Positions 1 to 10,605 of a DNA stretch of 64,000 nucleotides are shown here, piece by piece; position 1 is the stretch's first letter; each line of letters begins with the position of its first letter. The stretch spans positions 51,836,358 to 51,900,357 of the forward strand of contig JANJXV010000004.1 of the NCBI GenBank assembly GCA_024803745.1, read 5' to 3'. Origin of the DNA: Megascapheus bottae. Taxonomy: Eukaryota; Chordata; Mammalia; Rodentia; Geomyidae. Under the pieces are notes generated by a model. That model ran no database searches, was not told the DNA's origin, and saw only the letters and a list, made by a program, of their open reading frames with translations. The position numbers were made by a program, and so were the translations under genes.

Positions 1-395
1 TAATCTCTAGCATTACATTTATCTACAGTCTCATAGCTAAAAGTGTTTTGATTTGGGTTAGCCTGTGACCCTGGGAAGCACTTCATCTGTGTGAAATTTT
101 AATCTGCACTTTCTCTCTTGAACACCACTGTCTTTCTCCTAACTCCTGATTTCTCCAGCCATCCTTCTCCATTGGCTTCTGGAGCTGCATTTGTGCTTTC
201 TCATCTGCTATCACTGTCTAGTCTAGACCACATGTTTCCTGTATTTTAGTCTGTACCTTAGCTCTGAGCACTATGTACCATTTGAAATAAGAGGATGCAG
301 AAAAGCCTAGCCACTTCTATTTTCTCCCATATTTATGCTGGTTTACGCTTATGTGTTTGTTTTCTTTTATAAAAATTTAATCCTAGAAGCTACTT
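1..395. other. Unique AT-rich sequence, no gene seen
   Basis: No recognisable repeat, exon or RNA gene. The sequence is AT-rich and of ordinary complexity, without a long open frame. Confidence 0.6.
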
Positions 396-460
396 TGTCT
401 TCTTCCTATGCAAGCGCTCTCCCACTAGGCCACACTCCGGCCCCTCTGTCTTCTTCCTAT
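396..460 (-). mobile_element. 37-bp tailless IDL SINE 5' fragment with 14-bp TSD
   Basis: A 37-bp insert (410-446) lies between two perfect copies of tgtcttcttcctat (396-409 and 447-460). On the minus strand it reads as the first ~35 nt of the IDL SINE, including the A-box-like GTGGCCTAGTGG, and stops after GCGCTTGC. The rest of the left monomer, the whole Geo monomer and the A-rich tail are absent. Truncated retrocopies normally keep the 3' end and tail; this one keeps the 5' end. The pattern matches the published class of tailless retropseudogenes. Read in the insert's sense, the target site begins TT/ATAG, compatible with L1 endonuclease. Confidence 0.75.
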
Positions 461-1649
461 AATGGATGTGGAGTCCTATTTTAAAATTTAAAATGTCAAG
501 TATGTAAGTAGATAGCTCTAGAGTTTGATAAGAGCATTTAGATATGCCTTTTCTTTTTCCCATGACTGTTTCCTCAAATACAATAAGTGATTCATGTATC
601 TCTTTACTGGATTATAATATGCCAGAGGGCAAGAGTCAGGTGATACTAAAGTATATTTTCTGGAGGTCAGTTTAGTATATACAGTGGACTATCAAAAACA
701 TATATACATCAAAAGGGACTATTCATAATGTATTGTTACTTCTTTGTCTAATTTTTAATACCAAAATTAGAAAACACAACAAAAACATTTTCTTTTTAGT
801 TAGCCTTTTCTGTAAATCTTTGTTAAATAATCTTATTATATAAGGTTACTTATCTCACATTAGGTGTGCACTTTTAAAATCTGTCTGTTAAAATCCAATC
901 TTCTGCTCCCTTTGTAGCCTTGAAATTACCTTTTACAATCTTGTTTGCACAGATTTTTTTGCTTAAAATCAGCTTGATTTGTGTATAAAACTACTGTGCC
1001 CATCATGAATTTACATTTTGTTTTATTTTTGCCACTAGAGATACCCACTTCTTGGTTTTAGAAGCTTAGAGAGTTGGAGTTACCCTGTGAAGATCTACTT
1101 CTGTGTTCTATATGTCAGTCTGCATTAAACCTCTATAAAGGTATCTTTTTTCTCAAGGAATTGATCGTAACAATCCAACTCCAGAATTCATCTGAGAAAA
1201 ATGTAAGCTCAGCAATTATTTTATTGAAATACCAATATACCATGAAGTTGTGTCAAAATTAACCCAGCCTCCGGAGTTCATTTCACAGTTGCTGTTATTT
1301 TCACCTATCTCACATTGTCTGTAGAAGCAAAGAGCTTTCTAGGGTATCAGACTTATATATGAGGCACAGAAATATATTCAGGCAATGAAATGCTATTAGA
1401 ATATAATACCTTGGCTCTATCTTTTTTAAACTATCTTTAATTGTTTCCATGTCATAGATATCAGACAGGTAATTGCAAATATTGAGCTATCGTTTGCAAA
1501 AAACAGAACATTCTTGAATCTGTAGTGCATTCGCTAAGAAGCAAAGCAATTTGCAGATACATCTACATTAATGCAACACATGTACCCAATACCTTTTTGA
1601 GGCAGAGAAAAGAGAAGAGTCTTTTTGTAATTGTTGTTTTATTTTTTTC
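461..1649. other. Unique AT-rich sequence, no gene seen
   Basis: I see no SINE or L1 signature and no splice-framed open reading frame. A 62-codon frame at 1074-1262 on the plus strand has no recognisable motif and is probably chance. Confidence 0.55.
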
Positions 1650-1815
1650 TTATTTTATCTTCTAGTAGTTATACAAAGGTGTTACCATTCAACAAAGCAG
1701 TATATGAGTACAATACATCACAATCAATGTCACAATTTTTGCCATTCACCTACATCTGTCCCAACTCGCACCCCTTCCCTCAATTTTCTTAAGTTTGTAG
1801 AATATGCATTGAAAT
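1650..1815 (-). mobile_element. L1 3' UTR fragment (antisense)
   Basis: The plus strand reads as an antisense L1 3' terminus: a T-rich start, then a segment like the ones at 15166-15300 and 26505-26630 (agttatacaaaggtg, cattcaacaaagcag, then a pyrimidine-rich block with accccttccctcaat). The shared order with those two copies supports a single L1 3' UTR type. It is 5'-truncated and has no coding content. Confidence 0.6.
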
Positions 1816-2034
1816 CCATAAGAATTTCAAGTATAATGCTAATGAACTGATGCTTTTAAATTTTATCATGACTAATAATGAAGACAAGATTTATTTTCTT
1901 ATAAAGTTTCTAAGTGCATGGTTAGAACAAACTTCTATTTACTATACATTTCCTGAAGTATGTAATCTGAAGTTAAGCTATGCACCATTTTTCTACTCAT
2001 TCATCTTAATCTGAAATTTTAGAGACTTTTTTTT

Positions 2035-2210
2035 TCTAGTTCTGGGGCTTCAACCCAGGGAGTGGGCAATGTGCTTGCGCATTCTCAAGGCTAGACTTCT
2101 ACCACTTAAGCCACAGTGCCACTTCTTGCTTTTTTTTATGTATGTGGTACTGAGGCATCAAACCCAGGTGTTCGTGCATGCTAGGCAAGCATTCTACCAC
2201 TAGGCCAAAC
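2035..2210 (-). mobile_element. IDL-Geo SINE
   Basis: The antisense IDL-Geo order is visible: Geo part (tctaccacttaagccacag, cacttcttgct), linker with tatgtatgtggtactgagg, then IDL part (aaacccagg, tgctaggcaagcattctacc, actaggccaaac). It is nearly full length and moderately diverged. It faces the IDL-Geo copy at 2461, so the two form an inverted pair about 250 bp apart. Confidence 0.85.
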
Positions 2211-2460
2211 AATTTTTTGAGATAATTTTTAAATTTTTAAATAATTTACTAACATTGATTTTTACATCATTTAAAATGTTATGTTTAACAAACAAGAGAC
2301 AATTTTTAATAGATCTTCTCCAGGTTAAATTTGCTTCTCCCTTTGTGTATTTACACAAAGTTGCCTAATATTACAATTTTCACCAGTGTTTAATTTTAGG
2401 TAATCCTGAGCTCTGCCTCACATCTACCAAACCTATGAGAACTATAAATCAAATTACAAT

Positions 2461-2655
2461 GGGCCAGGATTGTGTTTTAGTGGTAGAATGCTTGCCTAAT
2501 ATGTACCAAGTTCCAAGTTTGTTTCCTTGGTACAACATACACAGAAAAAGATGGAAGTGGTGCAATGGCGCAAGTGGTAGAGCACTAACCTTGAAAAAGC
2601 CCAATGACAGTGCCCAGGCCCTGAGTTCAAGCCCTGTGACAGAAATAAATAAATT
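2461..2655 (+). mobile_element. IDL-Geo SINE
   Basis: Plus-strand IDL-Geo. The IDL half has tttagtggtagaatgcttgc and a decayed B box; after the linker acatacacagaaaaag comes Geo (ggaagtggtgc, gcaagtggtagagcacta, ctgagttcaagccc) and an AAAT-type tail. The IDL B box has lost its GGTTCGA core, so the copy is probably old. No convincing TSD was found. Confidence 0.87.
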
Positions 2656-5600
2656 AATTTAATTAAGTTACCAGTTAAGGACCACCAATCACAATCTGTG
2701 ACAATTCTAAGACCACTATCTTATACTTAAACTGTATCATGGCAAAGGTAAATTTTCCCTTATTTTATTAACTAACAACTATTTTCTTTTGTTTTTCATA
2801 TAAATACCATATTCTGTATTACTCATTTCTACTGCTTTTTACTCTCTATGTTAGTTCTCTGATCCTCTCTTAAGGCTGTTTTCACCAATCTATACAAGTA
2901 TTTTCTTTGTACTGAATGTGAAAAAGTAGATATTTTACACTTTTACATATAGGCTTGTACTGACTGTACAATAAGAGATCTATTTAATTGTTGTATTGGA
3001 TTCATATTGACAACAGCCTAAGCTCATGACTTGAAAATGTTTTAATAAGTAATACTGCATGGAACTGAATGGAGCAGTGTAATTTTTGTGTATTAGTGTG
3101 CTGTTATTTTCTAGCTTTGTTATATTTGTTATGGTTTTAACTTGTGATTCACCATCTGAGTTGCCTGTCCTCATGAATAATGTTTAGAGGAGTATGCATA
3201 CCACTTCATATTCTTTATCACTTCCAAGTGTGTTTAAAAGAAACCGTCATGAGCACACTGGAACCTGCACTGAAAGGCAGATCTAACTAATAATCTATAC
3301 CTTAAAATATTAAACTGCATTTCTAAAGCTACTGAACTGACGCTTGTAAACCACCATTCAGTTAGTGCATTTCAAATGGATTTTTGACAATATTCCAGGT
3401 GATATATTTGATTCATTTATTGGAGTATTAACAGCATTGGAGTCAGAGTTGAAGAAATTATGCATCAGACTTGCTGTAAAAACTAGTGGCTAGCTTCAGT
3501 TACATGTTCAAAAGAATACAAACAGAGAAAAACAATAATAAACAGAAGTACTCAGTAAAATGTGGGGCAGTCTGAGCCTATGGTTGAGAATTCCTGATGG
3601 CAGGGAAATAAGCCACATAAACTGACTTTGTGGGACCCCCAGAAGATGCCAAGAGGCAATGACAGTGTATCTGGACTACGTGAGCAGCGATTCCACAGAA
3701 GCTGCTTGCTAGAGGGAGAGTGAAGACAACTGTACAAGAAAGTAAGAACCGCCTCTTTGAGGGGGTTTGCCTAGAGAACATTCCAATGTCATTGTCAGGC
3801 TGTGTTTTAGCCCACTTGATGACAGGCATTTTCAGCCTTATTAGAACTTCTAAGCTATTAAAAGAATTAACCCAGGGCGATAGGATCTAAGAAGGAACTA
3901 CAGTCTCCCGGGCCGTTTTCCATGTGGTATGCATCTGCAGTGCAGGCGAATGTTCACCACGATGAGGTATTAGGAAGTAACCTAAAGCGCAGCCTTCCCC
4001 ACAGGCAGAAGCAAATGCTGTACCTAAGCAGTGTTTAGGGATCCCAAGAGCATTGTGCATTCTCCACACATCTGGATAACAAGTGCTTCTGTGGCTGATT
4101 TCTGTGAACAAGTATGGAATAATAATAAAGACATGCAGAGTTTGAATTTAAATTCACACTGAAAGGAAAGTAACACAGTTAAAAAAAAGCAAGAAAGGAA
4201 AGAAATGTTGATTACTTATAGTAGGGAACACAGATCCCTAAATCACACTGAATGGCAGTATAATAGAGTCTTTCCTCTTTTTAAAAGCTTAAAGTTAGGT
4301 AAGAAAGTAATTTGTCAGTAAACATCTCTTAGAACTAAAGTGGTTTGTTGCTGAGACTGCCAATAAAACTTTTCTAAATGGAGTTGATTTATTTTTAACA
4401 AAATGATTGATTTCTGGGTTTACTTTCATAGTAATTAATCTAACCAGGCTTATCAATTTAGCCAGAGTCTCCTTGTACTCAAAATTTGAGTATTTTGGAT
4501 AATTTTCAAAGGCTTCTTAAATCTTAACTAAGATCTAAGGCTAAACAAAAGACTAGCAGGTATTGAAATAAGTGCTAATATAAAGTCTGGTTTTGTTTCC
4601 CCTGACAAACCACTTTCTTGCTAGTCTGGTTGTAACTAATTCTGAGTAAAACTTTCCCCAGAACTCAACTATTTAATTATAGAAATGCCTTTTTATTTTT
4701 ATAATAAAAAATCCCCCAACTCAGTATTTGATCAGAGCAATGCCTTTAATTTTTACAGTAAGTCAGACTTTTTGAAACACAGACACATTACCATGCATTA
4801 TCTTTGTTTTAGTTCTTCTCTGTAGAACAAAGTTTAAGTATGACCTTTATTTAGAGCAAGAAAGTGTATCTCATGCATTATTTCCCTTTAACACTCTTAG
4901 ATCAGGAGTAGATGCAGAGTAGGTCCTGAGTGAGGGATTATGAGGGAATGAGGGTAAAAATCTAATGTTTAGTGGTATAACAGTAAATGTATAATAAACT
5001 TTTGTAACATTTGCAAAAGATTTTAGTTGGTACTTAAGAATATGGGAATTTGGAACGGTCTGTTTTAGAGAGCTCACAACAGCAGGATCTGTTTTAAAAA
5101 GGTCCCTTTGGGGACCTTTTGAACAACTGGGATGGTGGTATTGTAGCAAGAAATGACGCGTCCTAGAGACTGTGCTCTTCAAAGGCACCTGTTTCTTTCC
5201 CCATCCATCCACAAATCCTTGCACAATGACATCTAATTAATCATAAATAATTTTGCTACTCATAGTCTACTACTAACCCAATTCAACATTTAGATTCTTT
5301 TGTATTCAACATTTTTTCTTTCATAAGTGGTTGATCAAAATGAGAAAAATCCACCAAAGTAGTTTAAGTAATTCTGAATTAATATTATGAAGAAATGTGA
5401 CCTACAGCTAGTATTTTATTAGTAGGACAGCTGTGTTTGTCTGTGGTGGAACCCCACTGGCACTGACTAATAATCATTATGGTGGAAACACCATGGTTAT
5501 CATTCAAGTTTCAGTGCAACAAACCTTCAAATGATAAGTAAAGATGTGTTAGTTATAACTAGATGTCCAAGGATTTCAGCAAATGTCTAATTAAAAAATA

Positions 5601-6547
5601 ATATCTGTGCAGCAAAAAAACAGGATAGTTCCCATTACTACATCATCACATTGGAACCCCTCAGCAGCCATGTATATGAGCCATATCAGATCAGTCTCAC
5701 AATTCCTATAGGCATTGGGACAAATGAGTGAATGTGGAACTGTCAGTTACATTGGTATTTAGGTGAACACATGCTTCTGTGCTTTTCATTTTTGTTGTTG
5801 TTTGTGTGAATGTTAACTTTTTTTGCTTGTTTTCTATAAAATGTTTCCTATAAATGATAATATGTTATATCTAGGTAACTATCTCTTTCTGAGTTAATAA
5901 ATTAAAAGTGGTATGGTATATCGACAGAAAAGAGGTAGTAGGATCACGTAAGAGGAATTTTATCTTCATATGAACATATGAAATAATTGTGTTTGTACAC
6001 TTAGAAGGACCTCTCCATTTGGATTAAGTTTATATGCTTCCTTGGAGAGGAGAAACATTTAACTAAATTGGCAGGAGAGTATATATTTAAATATCAACTA
6101 TTTCACCAGAGAAAAACCCTGAAGAAATGGGACACAGAATGATCTACTTTAACTGTGTAAAGAAAGTTCTAGCATATATTTTACTGAAAATACCTTTAAG
6201 GCTAAGAGTGTCACCCAACCCCAGTAGGTACCAGACATAAAGGGAAGAAAGAAATTTAGCAGAATTGAATAAAAAAACATAGCATTTGGTAGTAATGAAT
6301 TTGTATTTCCTTGAAATTACATAATAAAACTCATAAAGCTCCAATTGTATCCCTCTTATTAGAGCCTTTTAAATTGTACAAATCAGGGGTTTCACTATCA
6401 CTTTCCTGCAAATGCATACATTATATTTTGATTTTTCCCCTCTCTTGCTCTTTCTAATCTGCTGCCTCCCACATTTCTCCTTTTGGAAACTCAAATATTC
6501 CTTCTCTTACTTTCATGTTATCATAAGATTTGTTTTGTTTGTCATAT
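2656..6547. other. Unique sequence, no gene recognised
   Basis: About 3.9 kb without an obvious SINE or L1. It contains a 117-codon open frame on the minus strand (4871-5224) with no recognisable domain, and a perfect 10-bp hairpin inside it (5097-5106 / 5111-5120). The part at 3550-4110 is less AT-rich than its surroundings and carries several overlapping minus-strand frames of 61-83 codons, none resembling a known protein. Confidence 0.5.
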
Positions 6548-6712
6548 ATGGGATCAAACCCAGGGCATTGCAGATGCCATCAAGTTGTTCTTTCTCTTAT
6601 TTTTTTTATTTTTGATAGTATGTTGATGCTATCAAATTATTCTGAAATGTAAGATACTCTTATCTCTGTACCCAAGAGATTGGGATTCCAGTTATGTGCC
6701 ACATTTCAACAC
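6548..6712 (-). mobile_element. Old B1-dID-like SINE (decayed)
   Basis: On the plus strand an antisense ID-like piece (ggatcaaacccagggc) is followed by T-rich sequence and then an antisense B1 end (cccaagagattgggattcc, agttatgtgccac). ID-like plus B1-like in this order matches an antisense dimer of the B1-dID kind. It is strongly diverged, so the limits are approximate. Confidence 0.5.
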
Positions 6713-6814
6713 CTACCATATTCCTCATAGGACAAGGCTGTTATAATAACCTATCTCATGGAACTGCCTTACTGCACTTAAAAAGAATCACAGGAAATCT
6801 TCTGGACATTTGAA

Positions 6815-7140
6815 CTGAATAGAAACTTCAAATGTGAAGCAGAAATGGCCAAAAATGTTGACAAAGGCATTGAATATCTCTAGCCAGCAGGAAATAAAAA
6901 TTAAAAACTATACTGAGATCTACCTCACACCGATCAGTATGCTATATTTATGAAAAATGATAAATGTATAAAATATATCAGATAACAAGGAGAGGGAAGG
7001 GGGAAAATCAAGTTGTGAGGGGGAGGGGGAGTGGGAAATGGGAAACAGGACATGAGAAAGGGTATCAATATTTGTACGTTCTATCTGATGAATACAATGT
7101 AACCCTTCTATTAATTACAATAAAAATATATGAAAAAAGA
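6815..7140 (+). mobile_element. 5'-truncated L1, ORF2 scrap plus 3' UTR
   Basis: It starts with ORF2-derived sequence (ctagccagcaggaaataaa, then ctacctcacaccgatcag, corresponding to the MRYHLTPVRM region of ORF2p). It then jumps to the 3' UTR: a G-rich tract (7019-7042), gagaaagggtatcaat, aatgtaacccttctatt, and the end attacaataaaaatatatg. The distal ORF2 sequence is missing, so there is an internal deletion. The end matches copies at 21007, 32683, 14889 (minus) and 51472 (minus). Confidence 0.85.
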
Positions 7141-7149
7141 AAAATGTAA

Positions 7150-9690
7150 ATTTAGAAATAAGAAAAGAATTATTCTTATGCTGTTGATAAACAATTAACA
7201 AGTCTGTTCTAGTGCTACTCCATTTTTGATATAATACCTAAAATAAAATATAATAGGGTTAAAAAAAACAATTAACAGGATAATATCCCAAGACTTTCAG
7301 TGACAAGGTAATATTCAGATGAAAACCAAGTCTCTAATAAATGGGGACTTCAACTCCAGCTAGAGATCAGATCTAGGGTTTGCTACTAGAGGAGAAATAA
7401 AATTTGTGCATTGAATGTGATAAAGTGTAAAAGTTGTTTAAAATGAGCGGAAGGTATCTGTAGAGAATGTTTAGAAAGGTGAGTCATGGTACCCTCCTGT
7501 TTGAGTTCCATTTCTTAACTTACCATTTATATAAAATAGGATTTTTTTCTTCCCTTTAATAATGATCTCAGTGACTAAGTGCCTCTAATTACATAAAATC
7601 ATAATACAAGGAGGTGGTGTTTTGAATGAGACCAAAAACACAGCAGACTGAAAAGCTGCATTTCCTGCAAGGATACAGAATCAACTCTAAATGTGGGAGA
7701 AGATACCTGTGAGGGTTCAGTTTGGCTTCACTGCTACAGCACAAGTCCACTGCAAAATCCAGAACATATTTTAGCCAAAAAGGTAAAAGCTAAAAAAAAA
7801 AAAAGAATGGCCCATTCAGTTATGCCTAGCCATGCAGTATTACTATGGGACCAAGGAAAAAAAATACCTCTTCCTCTGGTAGGATATCCACAGGTAAACA
7901 CTATTGCTAACATGTTGGCCCATCTCAGGGTTTCCTGAGGGACTGGTCTTTATAGTTCCTGTGAGATCAAGGCCAGAATATTGAGTCTGGTGAAAGTTGA
8001 GCTGATAGCATGTTAGAGTTGATTGTGGGGTAACAGATGCCACTCAGAGTGGAAAAAAAGTAGTGCTGCACTACTTTTGAAACAATCTAGTTATACTGTG
8101 TATATCCTAAAGAAAGAGAGGAAGAATTGACTAAACAAAACAAAGTGGATTTCAAATGAATAATACTAACACTGAACACCAGAATTAAAACCTGCTATAA
8201 AAGATATGGAAGGTTATCTTCTTACTGAGATAGTTTCCAAAGCTATAATAACATGGGTCTTTTCTAAATTACCCTTCTTAGCACAGCACAAATTTAGTCT
8301 AATAGAAGCCATGCCTAGCCTCTGCCTCTTTCCACCTGATGGAATTCGAAGGCACAGACATGGGCCAATGTACATTAATTGTTTTCTTAATTGCATCTTT
8401 GCAGTTTCTGGTGGTTTTGTGAAGGAGGGTGCTAATACCATTATGTTTGCCTGTGTTTGCTCCATTTACTCCCCTTGAAAAGATTGTCTAGATTAATGTG
8501 ACTGGCAATTCTATTGTTCAGATGATTGGCAGGGAAAACAAAACAGTATTTGCTGGCCTTGTGAAACAACCTTGATTAGAACAGTTAATACCTATTGTTA
8601 TGGTATTTATTCAGCCCCATCCAGCTTTGAAGTGGTTGTATAGTTAAGTTATTCCTTGAAGAATCCAGCTTTGTATTTCAGACTACAAACACTTGGTGCA
8701 ATTTCCAGATGATGTCCTACAGACAATCTTATTTTTTTCTCTAATAACTGTTTTCAAATGTTCCCTCTGGGAAAGAAAAGATGGCTTGTTAGAAATAGAA
8801 TAAATGGTTAATGCTTTGAGGAATTAAAAAGACAGGAGAGAATGATTCACTAGTATCAGACAATCACCAACACTTACTATTTTTAGCTTTGGTGACAATG
8901 AGAATTCACTCCTGTAGCCAGCTTGTACATTACACTACAGGTAAGTGACATTTTCATTGTCTATTTTCAAAGGCACTGATTAAAAGCCAAGGATACACTA
9001 TGTGATCTATCAAATGCAAAGGCATACATGTTCCCCACCTAAGAGACACATGCTTCATATGGTATTTTCATAAGCCATGTTCCAGTATAAAACCAACACT
9101 TTCTGTTTCTTCCCTAGACTTCCTTTCCATCTTTTCTAACTTCCTATCTTTGCATTATCTCTTGAAGCCATGCAAAACTCCATTATTTTATGTAAAGCTG
9201 GCAACTTGAAAAAGTGATTTTTCTTAAGGACTGCTGCTATTTTCCATCATTTTGTATTTCTAGAAGCAGTTTTTCTTTGACAAAATATTTCTAGGCATAT
9301 TTCCCAACTGAATAACTACTTAAAGTCTTTCAGTAGTCTATAGGGACAAAAGTATACCAAGTAATAAAATCCATCATTTTCTTTCAATTGGCCCCTTTTA
9401 AAGCATTTTTCAACTTTCAATTTCCTTGGTATTTTTTACCTTAATGGCTCAGAAACATTATCATTTATTTCACTTGTGCCTTCCACTTTGAAAACTATTG
9501 TAAACTCTTTAATGGCAAACTTAGAAGAAACTTTCTGACAAATGATCACCAGAATTCTCCTAAGATGAACTGAAGCATCCACGTCTGAAAGTCCTTTATC
9601 TTTCTAATTGGCCAGTTAACGGCTCGTTTTTGGAAATTTTCATATGCTTGCCACACCAAGAATAAAATAAGATAATCATAAGCTGTTTGA
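7150..9690. other. Unique sequence with a possible conserved non-coding block
   Basis: No repeat is recognised. The stretch 8190-8760 is high in sequence complexity, rich in TAAT/ATTA-type and homeodomain-like words, and open in both strands over ~250 bp (8206-8478 plus, 8214-8465 minus) without resembling a known protein. A near-perfect splice donor, CAG/GTAAGT, sits at 8938-8946. These are hints only; no gene can be called. Confidence 0.45.
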
Positions 9691-9904
9691 GAAAATAAGT
9701 CTTTTTGCCAGTCCTGGGCTTGAACTCAGGGCCTGAGCACTAGCCGTGGACTTTCTCAAAGCTAGAGCTCTACCACTTGAGCCTCAGTACCACTTCCAGC
9801 TTTTTTCTATGTATGTGGTATCAAGGAATCAAACCCGGGTCTTCGTGCATGCTAGGCAAGCACTCTACCACTAGGACAAACTCCCAAGCCAAGAAAATAT
9901 GTCT
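9691..9904 (-). mobile_element. IDL-Geo SINE with TSD
   Basis: Near-full-length antisense IDL-Geo (about 9703-9892): gccagtcctgggcttgaac, tctaccacttgagcctcag, the linker, aaacccgggtcttcg, and tgctaggcaagcactctacc. It is flanked by gaaaataagtct (9691-9702) and gaaaatatgtct (9893-9904), matching at 11 of 12 positions. This supports a retroposition event. Confidence 0.92.
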
Positions 9905-10399
9905 TAAGAATTTTCTTAATATTTTGTTTAAGATAGCACACAGAAGAGCTCTATAGACAGAACTAAATAGACTTAGCCAAGCCTTGCCCGTTCCATGTTT
10001 CTATGACCTGATAATATTGCTTCCATTTGCCAAGAGCCACTAGTGAAACTGAGGACCCAAAAGAACACTGTCTTATTCCAGGTACTAATCTATGTGGAAG
10101 ATGAATCTATGCAGATATCTTAGAGAGTCTTAGTAAAGTTATGATAAGGTGGCTTCCCTCTGTTTAGCTTTATGGGTTCTTTAGTCCTGAAAGTATTTAT
10201 ATGGATTAATTGGAGTGAAAAGTTGAGAAAAGACACATTTCAAAACCTGTTTTGAAAAGCCAAACAAGAGAAAAGGACATTTAAACAAAAGCTGTACATT
10301 CATCACCATGTTGCCATCACCAAGTTGCATAAAACAATATGAAAATTCAAATAACAAGAGGAAAAATCGGGACTAATTGTAGTCTTTTTATTCTCTGCG

Positions 10400-10605
10400 A
10401 CCTACTCCACTGGTGTAGTAATTCCGGGCTTTCTGCATGCTAGCCATATGCTCCACCATGGAGATTCATCCCTAACTATTGAGTTTTTGAGACAAGGTCT
10501 CAGCAAGTGGTTCAGGGTAGGCTTGCACTTGCTGTGTAGCATAAGATAGATTGTAACTAGCCATCTTACTGCATTCACTTCTATAGTGCTTGGATTATAG
10601 AAAAG
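10400..10605 (-). mobile_element. Old B1-dID-like SINE
   Basis: Antisense ID-like sequence (gggctttctgcatgctagcc, tgctccaccatgg) is followed by tttttgagacaaggtctcag and antisense B1-like sequence ending tgcttggattatag. This is the B1-then-ID dimer order read on the minus strand. Divergence is much higher than in the IDL-Geo copies, so it is an older family. Confidence 0.65.

Noticed and set aside
2461..2530. tRNA gene suggested by A and B boxes in IDL copies
   Set aside because: The context is a dimeric SINE with linker, Geo half and A-rich tail; no intact cloverleaf is present.
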